A DNA stretch of 8,790 nt. Origin: JAAFIP01 sp043718065. GTDB taxonomy: Bacteria > Pseudomonadota > Gammaproteobacteria > Burkholderiales > Burkholderiaceae_C. The stretch lies in the NCBI GenBank assembly GCA_043718065.1, contig JAYSWJ010000213.1, positions 1 through 8,790 on the forward strand. The letters are read 5' to 3'. Numbering within the stretch: the stretch's first letter is position 1; each line of letters starts with the position of its first letter. Below the pieces are notes generated by a model. It did not search any database, was not told where the DNA came from, and was given only the letters and a program-made list of their open reading frames with translations. Of this stretch, positions 1 to 5,793 are shown in pieces. The position numbers were made by a program, and so were the translations under genes.

Positions 1-9
1 CTTGACCAT
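1..9 (-). CDS. start of an unidentified gene leaving the window
   Basis: Only the first three codons (Met-Val-Lys) lie inside the window, so the product cannot be identified. The start is supported by an AGGAG Shine-Dalgarno sequence on the minus strand (plus bases 16-20), 6 bases upstream of the ATG at 9-7. That is one of the best ribosome-binding sites in the window. The SD lies inside a predicted RNA fold at 13-59, described separately. The gene would be divergent from the small plus-strand ORF at 108-314. The call is an inference from the SD and ATG; the reading frame beyond base 1 cannot be checked. Confidence 0.4.
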
Positions 10-12
10 TAA

Positions 13-59
13 AAACTCCTGTTCGAGCCATCATAGGCTCGGCTTTAGACCCGGAGTTT
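13..59 (-). promoter_or_regulatory. possible SD-sequestering leader RNA structure
   Basis: On the minus strand AAACTCC (bases 59-53) is perfectly complementary to GGAGTTT (bases 19-13), which contains the SD of the gene starting at 9. Enclosed between these arms is a perfect 6-bp hairpin, CGAGCC (41-36) with GGCTCG (29-24) and a 6-base loop. The two helices can form together, so the ribosome-binding site could be masked in the folded leader. I do not recognise a known riboswitch or thermosensor family. The pairing is seen directly; the regulatory role is inference. Confidence 0.35.
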
Positions 60-107
60 CCACTCATAAAATTGTTCAAATTTGTGAGACCACTTCTAAC
101 GGCAGGC

Positions 108-314
108 ATGCCCAGGTTGCGCTTTATTTGCTGCGGCTGGGAGTCTGTGCCGCGCGATGTGCGTAGCCAGCGCACGTATGGCGTGTACACCGCAGGCGGG
201 CGCAGCTACGCAGTGACCATGAGCAGCCGCGAGACTTTAGTTAGCCAACGCTCGGCCTTGCACACGGTGGATTATTTTTACGTCACCACCGTGCTGTACC
301 TTGAAGAGCCTTGA
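108..314 (+). CDS. small hypothetical protein (68 aa)
   Basis: I do not recognise this protein. It is basic and soluble-looking, with no membrane segment or signal peptide. An Arg/Ser-rich middle is followed by an aromatic, hydrophobic C-terminal strand-like stretch (VDYFYVTTVLYLEEP). Codon choice looks like coding sequence, with mainly G or C in third positions and many cgc, agc, gtg and acc codons. I chose the ATG at 108. The frame is open upstream to a TTG at 72, but neither start has a good SD; a GGAG at 53-56 is too far from both. It is divergent from the gene starting at base 9 and has no plus-strand partner. It could be a real small gene, a remnant or a chance ORF. Confidence 0.4.
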   Translation: MPRLRFICCGWESVPRDVRSQRTYGVYTAGGRSYAVTMSSRETLVSQRSALHTVDYFYVTTVLYLEEP

Positions 315-347
315 GCGTTCTTGTTTCTACCTCTTCCTGCACAGCCT

Positions 348-384
348 AAAAAAAACCGCTACCAGCCCTAGGGCTAGTAGCGGT
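348..384 (-). terminator. strong intrinsic terminator, minus strand
   Basis: An inverted repeat with outer arms ACCGCTAC (355-362) and GTAGCGGT (377-384) continues inward through AGCCCTAGGGCT (364-375). Only one mismatched pair (363/376) interrupts the stem. Eight A residues at 348-355 flank it on the left and become a U-run after the stem on the minus strand. This is the classical Rho-independent layout. The right side has no T-run, so it should not work well on the plus strand. It would end transcripts from the lipoprotein gene at 516-1595 or from a separate small RNA. Confidence 0.8.
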
Positions 385-470
385 GTAACACCCCTTGGAG
401 GAGGAGGACATGAAAACAATTAGAAAGTATTAGTTTAAGTGTTAAATCAAGATTATGCTAGAAAATAATT
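348..470 (-). ncRNA. candidate small RNA or 3'UTR RNA with anti-SD stretch
   Basis: On the minus strand a UCCUCCUCCUCC run (plus bases 397-408) lies 12 bases upstream of the strong terminator stem at 355-384. A C-rich, anti-Shine-Dalgarno seed next to a terminator hairpin with a U-tail is the usual layout of some bacterial trans-acting sRNAs. The upstream part is very AT-rich. It offers -10-like hexamers on the minus strand (TATAAA at 475-470, CATAAT near 457-452) but no convincing -35, so the 5' end given is a guess. It also carries a perfect 7-bp inverted repeat, 448-454 with 478-484. The same RNA could be the processed 3'UTR of the lipoprotein mRNA. On the plus strand the same bases read as a very strong SD before an ATG and a seven-codon ORF (410-433). 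Confidence 0.3.
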
Positions 471-515
471 TATAGAAAATCTTGTACCCCCTTTGACGGG
501 CTTAGTTTGAAAGGG

Positions 516-1595
516 TTAAAGCGGCTGTGGTGGCAGGGTGCTGGCCAAGACTTTGGTGGGCTGGGCAGTTAACTGGCTGCTTAGTGCGGGCTGCTCGGCT
601 TGGCTGCGCTGCCACAGTGTTTGCAATGCAGGCCACATTTGCGGCTGCACGCTGCGGGCATAGTCACCTACGCTGATGCTGCGCTCGTGCGGCAAGCTGG
701 CGTCCATGCGGGCACCGCGTGCGATTAAAAATTGGGCTGTACGCAGGCGTGTGGCATCGTCTGCAGCAAAGCCGGGGGTCATGGTGCGGGCCAGTGGCAG
801 CCAAGGCACGTAGCCCCTGCCTTTGGATGGCACGCGGTGTACCAGTGCGGGGGCTTTCTGTGTCCACCAGTCCAGGGCGGATACATCGCCTTGGGCCAGC
901 GCCTGCGCGTAGCCTGACGCGTCTGCCTCTACTGCGCGCAGGGGCTGGTGGCCTGCGGTCACTAGGTCTTGCACCCAAGGCTTCAGCAAGCTGCTGGGGT
1001 GCACGCTAGACAGCACACTGAAGCTCACATGGCTAGGTGCTAAATAGCCCTGCGCGGCCCACTGCTCTACTACATTGTTTAATCCGGCACTGGTAGCCTC
1101 TGGGCAAGACAGCATGCGCAGCACCGGGCCAGATACCGACGCTGCATCGGCCACGGCAAGCCAGCGCACTGCATCTAGCGTGCCGCTGTCCATCTGCGTG
1201 AAGGCGGGGCAGGCATTGGCTTCAGCCATGGCTACCAGCGGCGCTTTGGGGCAGCCCTCGGGGGTGGCGCCTTTGGCTAAAAGTTCGGGTAAACCATGCC
1301 ACAGGCTGGGCCGACTGGCAAAATTTGTCAGTGCGCAAGATGACATAACGCGCACATTGACATCTTTGGCATCTATTTGGCCTACTTTGTAGCCGCCACA
1401 ACGCTCGGTGATGGCGCGCTCGGTGCTGGGCAGCTTGCTGCAAAAGGGCGGCATTTTTTCGGCATACTGGGTGGCTAATATGACCGCTGTAGTAATGCAG
1501 CCTGTTAGCTGCGTAGCTAAAATTACCGCACCTACGCTAACAGAAATGCATCGTAGCCACCGCAGAATAGACAATAAAGTTAGGTTGTTAGGCAT
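516..1595 (-). CDS. predicted lipoprotein of unknown function (359 aa)
   Basis: The N-terminus is basic and then hydrophobic, ending in a lipobox LTGC at residues 30-33. Signal peptidase II should therefore cleave before Cys33 and leave a lipid-anchored periplasmic protein. Six further cysteines (52, 66, 87, 115, 129, 164) lie in the first half of the mature chain and could form disulfides. The C-terminal third has an ankyrin-like phrase (TAQFLIARGARMDAS), but I see no regular repeat series. I do not recognise the family. The frame stays open upstream to 1841. I chose the ATG at 1595 because it has AGGG five bases upstream and starts the signal peptide; the upstream extension is low-complexity and overlaps a better small ORF. 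The strong terminator at 348-384 lies downstream. Adjacent genes give no functional clue. Confidence 0.85.
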   Translation of the reverse strand: MPNNLTLLSILRWLRCISVSVGAVILATQLTGCITTAVILATQYAEKMPPFCSKLPSTERAITERCGGYKVGQIDAKDVNVRVMSSCALTNFASRPSLWHGLPELLAKGATPEGCPKAPLVAMAEANACPAFTQMDSGTLDAVRWLAVADAASVSGPVLRMLSCPEATSAGLNNVVEQWAAQGYLAPSHVSFSVLSSVHPSSLLKPWVQDLVTAGHQPLRAVEADASGYAQALAQGDVSALDWWTQKAPALVHRVPSKGRGYVPWLPLARTMTPGFAADDATRLRTAQFLIARGARMDASLPHERSISVGDYARSVQPQMWPALQTLWQRSQAEQPALSSQLTAQPTKVLASTLPPQPL

Positions 1596-1707
1596 ACCGA
1601 CCCTGTAAAGTTGTGCGTACAACGTTACAAGGTGCGTGCCAATTTTGAGGTCATATAGATAACTATTGTAATCAAAAGTATCTTTAAGTACCCCGTAATT
1701 GTTACAA

Positions 1708-1737
1708 ATTATCAATTGATTGGCAACGTGATGGCAA
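1708..1737 (-). promoter_or_regulatory. possible sigma-70 promoter for the lipoprotein gene
   Basis: On the minus strand TTGCCA (1737-1732; five of six to TTGACA) is followed after 18 bases by GATAAT (1713-1708; five of six to TATAAT). Transcription would start near 1700, giving a leader of about 100 bases before the ATG at 1595. This is consensus matching by eye only, in an AT-rich intergenic stretch. Confidence 0.35.
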
Positions 1738-1783
1738 CTGGGTCGTGTAACTGTCGCGCCTGCGCGTGCGTGCTGATGCCTAT

Positions 1784-1870
1784 CTACAGCGCCAGCGCCA
1801 CTACGCACACCAGCGCCCAAGCCAGCGTTGCTGCTATGCATGTGATGAGATAGCCGTTGTTAAACCTCAT
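1784..1870 (-). CDS. candidate 28-aa single-span membrane peptide
   Basis: This short ORF reads MRFNNGY, then a hydrophobic run from Leu8 to the last residue (LITCIAATLAWALVC then VVALAL), then TAG. That is enough for one transmembrane helix with almost nothing after it. An AAGAGGA SD sequence (core at plus 1875-1880) sits 4 bases upstream of the ATG, and a promoter-like pair lies at 1903-1931. The overlapping in-frame extension of the lipoprotein ORF reads the same bases in another frame as Gly/Ala/Arg-rich low complexity, which favours this frame. It lies 188 bases upstream of the lipoprotein gene on the same strand, so it could be a leader peptide or an independent small membrane protein. 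I do not recognise it. Such a short ORF can occur by chance. Confidence 0.4.
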   Translation of the reverse strand: MRFNNGYLITCIAATLAWALVCVVALAL

Positions 1871-1902
1871 AGTGTCCTCTTCTGGCAATACGTTTAACAG
1901 CG

Positions 1903-1931
1903 AATTTAAAACACCATAGCGTGCAAATCAA
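1903..1931 (-). promoter_or_regulatory. possible sigma-70 promoter for the 28-aa ORF
   Basis: On the minus strand TTGATT (1931-1926; four of six) and TAAATT (1908-1903; four of six) are separated by exactly 17 bases, and the SD and ATG at 1880-1868 lie a short way downstream. The matches are modest but the spacing is ideal. It could drive the small ORF and the lipoprotein gene together. Confidence 0.3.
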
Positions 1932-1986
1932 TCCTCTAAATAGATGATATTGGTGGTTTGGCAAATATTACCCAAATCAGCAACCA

Positions 1987-2005
1987 GAGCAGGTGTTACC
2001 TGCTC
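1987..2005 (-). terminator. hairpin after the oxidoreductase gene, no U-run
   Basis: A perfect 8-bp inverted repeat GAGCAGGT (1987-1994) / ACCTGCTC (1998-2005) with a 3-base loop begins 6 bases beyond the stop codon of the oxidoreductase gene. Its position suits a terminator or an mRNA-stabilising 3' hairpin. The bases after the stem on the minus strand (TGGTTGCTGATTTG) form no proper U-tract, so intrinsic termination would be weak. Confidence 0.35.
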
Positions 2006-2011
2006 AAGCAG

Positions 2012-3151
2012 CTATTTATTCAGTAGCATGTTGGCGACATAGTCACCTATGGCTAGGCTACTGGTCAGGCCGGGCGATTCGATGCCAAACAAATTAATCA
2101 AGCCCGGTATGCCATGGAAAGCGGGGCCGTCAATGCGAAAATCGGGCGCGGCCATGCCGGGGCCGTAGATTTTGGGGCGCACGCCGCTGTAGCTGGGCTG
2201 TAGCGCACCGTCGGGCAATGCGGGCCAGTATTTACGCACGGCAGCGTAGAAGCTGGCGGCACGCAGAGGGTCTACGGTATAGTCAATCTGCTGGGGCGAT
2301 TGAATATCCAACCACTCTAAATCAGGGCCAAATTTAGCCTGTCCACCCAAGTCTAGGGTCAGGTGCACACCCAGCCACGCGTCTTGCGGCGCAGGGTAAA
2401 TTAGTTGGCTAAATGGTGACTTGCCCGCTAATTGGTAGTAACTGCCTTTGGCAAAATACTCGCGCGGAATGTAGCGCGCGCCCAGCCCTACAAAGCACCT
2501 AGCCAGCGCGCAGGCATGCAAGCTGGCAGCATTGACAATCACTTTGGCTTGCAAGTGTGACACTACATTATCTATAGCTGTTTGAGAAGTCACCGCGTGC
2601 CCTGCAGCCTGATTATTCTTAGACAATTGCACTGCAGTCACAGTACTTTTTAAAACCACCAAGCCACCTGCGTTTTCCAGGTCGCCTTGCAGGGCCAGCA
2701 TCAAAGCATGGCTGTCAACAATGCCGGTGGTGGGCGAATGCAGCGCCGCCGTGCACTGCAGCTGCGGTTCCAGATCAATAGCCTGCGCTGTGCTAAGCCA
2801 CTGCGTGGGCGCGCCGTTGGCAGTGGCCTGGGCTTGCAAAGCGCGCAGTGCATCGTGCTGTGATGCATCAGTGGACACCACCAGCTTGCCGCACTGCTGA
2901 ATGTTCACACCGCGCTCAGCGCAGTAGCTGTACAGCATGTGTTTGCCGCGCACCGACAGCTGCGCTTTGAGCGAGCCGGGCGCGTACTGCAAGCCTGCAT
3001 GCACTACCTCGCTGTTGCGCGAGCTAACGCCTTGGCCCACTGCAGATTCTTTTTCAATAACGATGACCTCGCGCCCTTGCAGCGCCAGCGCGCGTGCCAC
3101 CGCCAGCCCCACGACACCCGCGCCAATAACGACAACGTCTACGCTGTCCAT
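2012..3151 (-). CDS. LhgO-like FAD-dependent oxidoreductase (DAO family)
   Basis: The N-terminus has the Rossmann dinucleotide-binding motif GAGVVG at residues 10-15, with Glu33 at the end of the second strand placed to bind the FAD ribose. SSRNSEVVHAG at 43-53, CGKLVV near 87-92 and TGIVDSHAL resemble the L-2-hydroxyglutarate oxidase/dehydrogenase family (COG0579). At 379 residues it is shorter than E. coli LhgO. The C-terminal GIESPGLTSSLAIGDYVANML is the conserved FAD-contact tail of the fold. It should oxidise a 2-hydroxy acid or amine-like substrate using FAD, but the substrate is not evident. It overlaps the amidohydrolase gene upstream by 13 bases (3139-3151), so the two are co-transcribed and probably coupled; its own SD is weak. 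An 8-bp hairpin follows its stop codon. Confidence 0.88.
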   Translation of the reverse strand: MDSVDVVVIGAGVVGLAVARALALQGREVIVIEKESAVGQGVSSRNSEVVHAGLQYAPGSLKAQLSVRGKHMLYSYCAERGVNIQQCGKLVVSTDASQHDALRALQAQATANGAPTQWLSTAQAIDLEPQLQCTAALHSPTTGIVDSHALMLALQGDLENAGGLVVLKSTVTAVQLSKNNQAAGHAVTSQTAIDNVVSHLQAKVIVNAASLHACALARCFVGLGARYIPREYFAKGSYYQLAGKSPFSQLIYPAPQDAWLGVHLTLDLGGQAKFGPDLEWLDIQSPQQIDYTVDPLRAASFYAAVRKYWPALPDGALQPSYSGVRPKIYGPGMAAPDFRIDGPAFHGIPGLINLFGIESPGLTSSLAIGDYVANMLLNK

Positions 3152-4194
3152 GCTTGCTCAAAACCATCCAGCACATTCACCGCGTTCACGCCTAGCTCGG
3201 CCGCGGCGTAGCCGCCTTCGAGGATAAACACAGTGGGCAAACCTAGCTTGGCTATGCGTACACCCAAACGGGTGAAGTCGTCGCTTTGCAACGCAAATTT
3301 TGAAATCGGGTCACCCGCAAAAGTATCCAGGCCTAGCGACACCACCAGCGCCTGCGCGCCATGCTGCTTAACACGGCGGCAAGCCATCTCTAACGCGTCA
3401 AACCACACCTGCACGCTGCTGCCAGCGGCTAGGGGCAAGTTCAAATTAAAACCCTCGCCTGCGCCCTCGCCTAGCTCGTCGGCATGGCCCAAGTAGAACG
3501 GATATTCAGTTAACGGGCTGCCGTGGATACTGGTAAACAGCACATCGGCGCGGTTATAAAAAATGCTTTGCGTGCCGTTGCCGTGGTGGTAGTCCACATC
3601 TAATACAGCAACGCGCTGGTGGCCATCGACAAGCAAAGCCTGGGCTGCCACAGCAGCATTGTTTAAAAAACAGTAGCCACCCATAAAGTCGGCCCCTGCA
3701 TGGTGGCCCGGCGGGCGCGTGGCGCAAAACGCGGCATGCGCGCCCTGTGCAATAGCGGCTGCCGCACTGGCTGCCGTGTCAGCACCGGCCTTAGCCGCAG
3801 CCCAAGTGCCGGCCACCAGAGGCGTGCCGTTGTCCATCGAATACAAGCCCAGCTTGGCAATAAAGTTGTCGGGCTCAGCGTCGCTGCGCAGCGTGCGGAT
3901 AGGCCAGACCGAGGGGAAAGGCTGCTCTTTTGCATGGGTTGCGCTACCAGCGTCCATCGCCAGCCACTGTGCCCACGCGGTTTGTATAAATCGCAGGTAG
4001 CGTGCGGTGTGCACCTGTGCCAGCACCGGCGTGCTGTCCACATCGGGTGCTTGCAAGGCATGGCCACGCGCTAGCAGTTGTGTGCGCACATAGTCAGCCC
4101 GCACAGGCTTTTCAAAACACGGCACGCGCTGCCCCCGGTAAAACTCATACTCGGGTGCATGCGACAGATGGTCTGGGTTGAAAAATGTAATCAT
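3139..4194 (-). CDS. acetylpolyamine amidohydrolase / histone deacetylase family protein
   Basis: This is a 351-residue member of the arginase-like deacetylase fold, matching bacterial acetylpolyamine amidohydrolases along its length. Visible catalytic parts are RPPGHHAG with the His164-His165 pair, LDVDYHHGNGTQ with zinc ligands Asp201 and His203, DTFAGDP with the third ligand Asp295, and EGGY with Tyr329. The N-terminal RGQRVPCFEKPVRADYV and the GTWAAA segment fit the APAH subgroup better than eukaryotic-type HDACs. The expected reaction is zinc-dependent removal of an acetyl group from a small amine or acyl-lysine-like substrate in the cytoplasm. Compared with the Mycoplana ramosa enzyme as I remember it, the positions of Glu106 and Glu117 carry Ile112 and Gly123, so the substrate may differ. 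It is the first gene of a pair with the FAD oxidoreductase. No SD is visible before the ATG at 4194. Confidence 0.9.
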   Translation of the reverse strand: MITFFNPDHLSHAPEYEFYRGQRVPCFEKPVRADYVRTQLLARGHALQAPDVDSTPVLAQVHTARYLRFIQTAWAQWLAMDAGSATHAKEQPFPSVWPIRTLRSDAEPDNFIAKLGLYSMDNGTPLVAGTWAAAKAGADTAASAAAAIAQGAHAAFCATRPPGHHAGADFMGGYCFLNNAAVAAQALLVDGHQRVAVLDVDYHHGNGTQSIFYNRADVLFTSIHGSPLTEYPFYLGHADELGEGAGEGFNLNLPLAAGSSVQVWFDALEMACRRVKQHGAQALVVSLGLDTFAGDPISKFALQSDDFTRLGVRIAKLGLPTVFILEGGYAAAELGVNAVNVLDGFEQAWTA

Positions 4195-4310
4195 GAAAAA
4201 AGTAAAAATCGATGGATTGGCTAAGCACGAGATCCTATCCTACACGCCTTAAGTCCACAGGCCTATGCCGACAAATCTACGTTTAGGCTAGCATTAAAAC
4301 TGCTTAGTTG

Positions 4311-4363
4311 ATGCTTAGGCAATGCCTAGGAATGCTTAGGCAATGCCTAGGAATGCTTAGGCA
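4311..4363 (+). repeat. 21-bp tandem repeat, 2.5 exact copies, with internal dyads
   Basis: A 21-base unit occurs at 4311-4331 and 4332-4352 and as an 11-base partial copy at 4353-4363, with no mismatch. Each full unit contains the dyad TAGGCA-A-TGCCTA, and adjoining units form a second near-dyad (TGCCTAG with CTTAGGCA). A related GCTTAG occurs just upstream near 4302. The 21-base period puts the copies on the same face of the helix. They lie between the divergent amidohydrolase and DUF305 genes, ending about 70 bases before the DUF305 start. They suggest repeated binding sites for one regulator, but no family was recognised. Confidence 0.75.
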
Positions 4364-4432
4364 GATAAAAATCGACTTCATCGCTACCCATTTAATTGGG
4401 CATTAAAAACTAACCCAACCTTGTATATCACC

Positions 4433-4840
4433 ATGAAGATCAACTCTGCCTCACGTAGTTCTGCCCTACTTTCACTGACACTCGCTAGCTTGGTACTCTC
4501 AGCATCAGCAGCGCTGGCGCAAACAGCTACAACGGCAACGCCAACGCAAAAAATGGCCATGTCCATGGAAACCGCCAAAACAGACAGCGCAGCCTCACAA
4601 GACATGCACAAGTCGATGATGTCGGGTATGGACGCCATGAACAAAATGCCGATGTCCGGCAACACTGACAAAGATTTTGCGATGATGATGAAAGTGCACC
4701 ATCAGCAGGCGCTAGACATGGCGGCTGTCGAGTTGGCCAGCGGCAAATCGCCAGAGATGAAGAAAATGGCCAAAAATATCATCACTGCTCAGAAAAAAGA
4801 AATCGCACAATTTGACAAATGGCTAGCAACGCAAAAGTGA
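4433..4840 (+). CDS. exported Met-rich DUF305 protein
   Basis: This 135-residue protein has a Sec signal peptide: a basic start (MKINSASR), a hydrophobic core at about 11-24 and an ALA-Q cleavage site after residue 29. The mature part is a DUF305 domain with DFAMMMKVHHQQALDMA around residues 81-97, including the His89-His90 pair, and helical segments up to the end. About 16 of its roughly 106 mature residues are Met, many in MxxM-like clusters at 41-74, which is compatible with copper or silver binding in the periplasm. DUF305 function is not established; metal handling is inference. A TTG start at 4421 is possible, but the ATG at 4433 gives the cleaner signal peptide; neither has a clear SD. 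The 21-bp repeats lie upstream. The stop is 7 bases from that of the convergent amidohydrolase gene. Confidence 0.85.
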   Translation: MKINSASRSSALLSLTLASLVLSASAALAQTATTATPTQKMAMSMETAKTDSAASQDMHKSMMSGMDAMNKMPMSGNTDKDFAMMMKVHHQQALDMAAVELASGKSPEMKKMAKNIITAQKKEIAQFDKWLATQK

Positions 4841-4847
4841 CAGTGAC

Positions 4848-5696
4848 CTAGAGCTTACGCGGATCGATCGTTAGCAGCAGTTGCACCATAGCCTGCAAAT
4901 GCGCCTGCAACGCATCGAAGCCTTGGGTCATCTCTAGCGTGTCTTCGTTCATGTACAGCTTGCGGTTAATCTCTACTTGAACGCTGTGGCGGTGCTGCGC
5001 AGGGTTGCCGTAGCGGCGCACCAGCTCGACGCCTCTGTACGGGTGGTTGATAGCCACGCTGTACCCTTGCTTTTCTAGCAGCGCTTGAATACGGTGCACT
5101 AAAGCTGCGTTAGCGGTCGTATTGTCACGGTTGCCAAGTACAAAGTCTGCATGCCCCATGCCGGGGAAATCTGTAGCGTGGCTGCTGGCTACTGCAGGCA
5201 TGCTATGGCAGTTGATGTGAATGCTGTAGCCGTGGCGCGCATGCGCAGCGTCAATAGCGCGGCCTACTGCAGCGTGGTAAGGCTGCCAACAATTGGCAAT
5301 GCGAGCCTCTACCTCGGCCACCGTCAAGCGGCGGTGGTACATGGGCACACCATCATCGGTAGCACGCCAGATTAAGCCCTTGCCTAGCCGCAGCTTAGAC
5401 AAAATCGCTGCGTCCATAGAAGCAGCCGAATGTGGCCAATACCCGTCTAGCATAGCAAAGTCCACCTCGGTGGTATTGCGGTTAGCGTCTAAATAACTAC
5501 GCGGAAAATGAGCCTCTATCCAGCCCACACCTAGCGTGGGTGCAAATGCGTAGAGCTTTTCCACATGGGTATCTTCGGCTTTGCGCAGCGCGGCCAAGTC
5601 ACACACATAGCCAAAGTCTGGCGGGTAGTGAGTGCCGCTGTGGGGCGAGTCGAGCACAACCGGTGTGTGGCCATCGTGGGTGCTAATGTAATGCAT
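4848..5696 (-). CDS. N-formylglutamate amidohydrolase family protein
   Basis: The 282-residue protein carries the whole FGase motif set: LDSPHSGTHYP (His19), EDTHVEKLY (41-49), FPRSYLDANRNTTEVD (65-79), HINCHSMP (160-167), DFVLGNRD (184-191), NHPYRG (218-222) and VEINRKLYM (241-249). The invariant His, Asn, Arg and Glu residues expected for a metal-dependent deformylase are present, and the length is normal. The family hydrolyses N-formyl-L-glutamate to formate and glutamate, the last step of one histidine-degradation route (HutG). No hut gene is visible here, so the substrate could be another N-acyl amino acid, and I give no symbol. The ATG at 5696 begins just before the conserved N-terminal motif but has no obvious SD. 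It stands alone on the minus strand, convergent with DUF305. Confidence 0.9.
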   Translation of the reverse strand: MHYISTHDGHTPVVLDSPHSGTHYPPDFGYVCDLAALRKAEDTHVEKLYAFAPTLGVGWIEAHFPRSYLDANRNTTEVDFAMLDGYWPHSAASMDAAILSKLRLGKGLIWRATDDGVPMYHRRLTVAEVEARIANCWQPYHAAVGRAIDAAHARHGYSIHINCHSMPAVASSHATDFPGMGHADFVLGNRDNTTANAALVHRIQALLEKQGYSVAINHPYRGVELVRRYGNPAQHRHSVQVEINRKLYMNEDTLEMTQGFDALQAHLQAMVQLLLTIDPRKL

Positions 5697-5793
5697 GAGG
5701 TTCAGTTTAATCCAAAGAAGTTTTGACTCATGTGTTTTGCTAATCTTGTTTTTTGTAGTTGGCTAAGTTTTTTTGCTTACGTAGTCTCTGGAT

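Noticed and set aside
24..41. tRNA T-arm-like GTTCGAGCC sequence at the left edge
   Set aside because: No acceptor, D or anticodon arms can be arranged around it; it fits better as the inner hairpin of the leader RNA.
489..515. CCCTTT/AAAGGG repeat after the lipoprotein stop as a terminator
   Set aside because: The stem is only 6 bp with a 15-base loop and no proper U-run follows; the structure at 348-384 is far better.
1596..1841. N-terminal extension of the lipoprotein ORF by 82 codons
   Set aside because: It has no SD at the upstream ATG, is low complexity, would bury the lipoprotein signal peptide, and overlaps a better small ORF in another frame.
3663..4067. 134-residue minus-strand ORF within the amidohydrolase gene, and similar opposite-strand ORFs
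   Set aside because: These are frame shadows of strongly supported genes in GC-rich coding DNA, with no SD and no family match.
4421..4432. TTG start for the DUF305 gene
   Set aside because: The ATG at 4433 is four codons later and gives a cleaner signal peptide; no SD favours the TTG.
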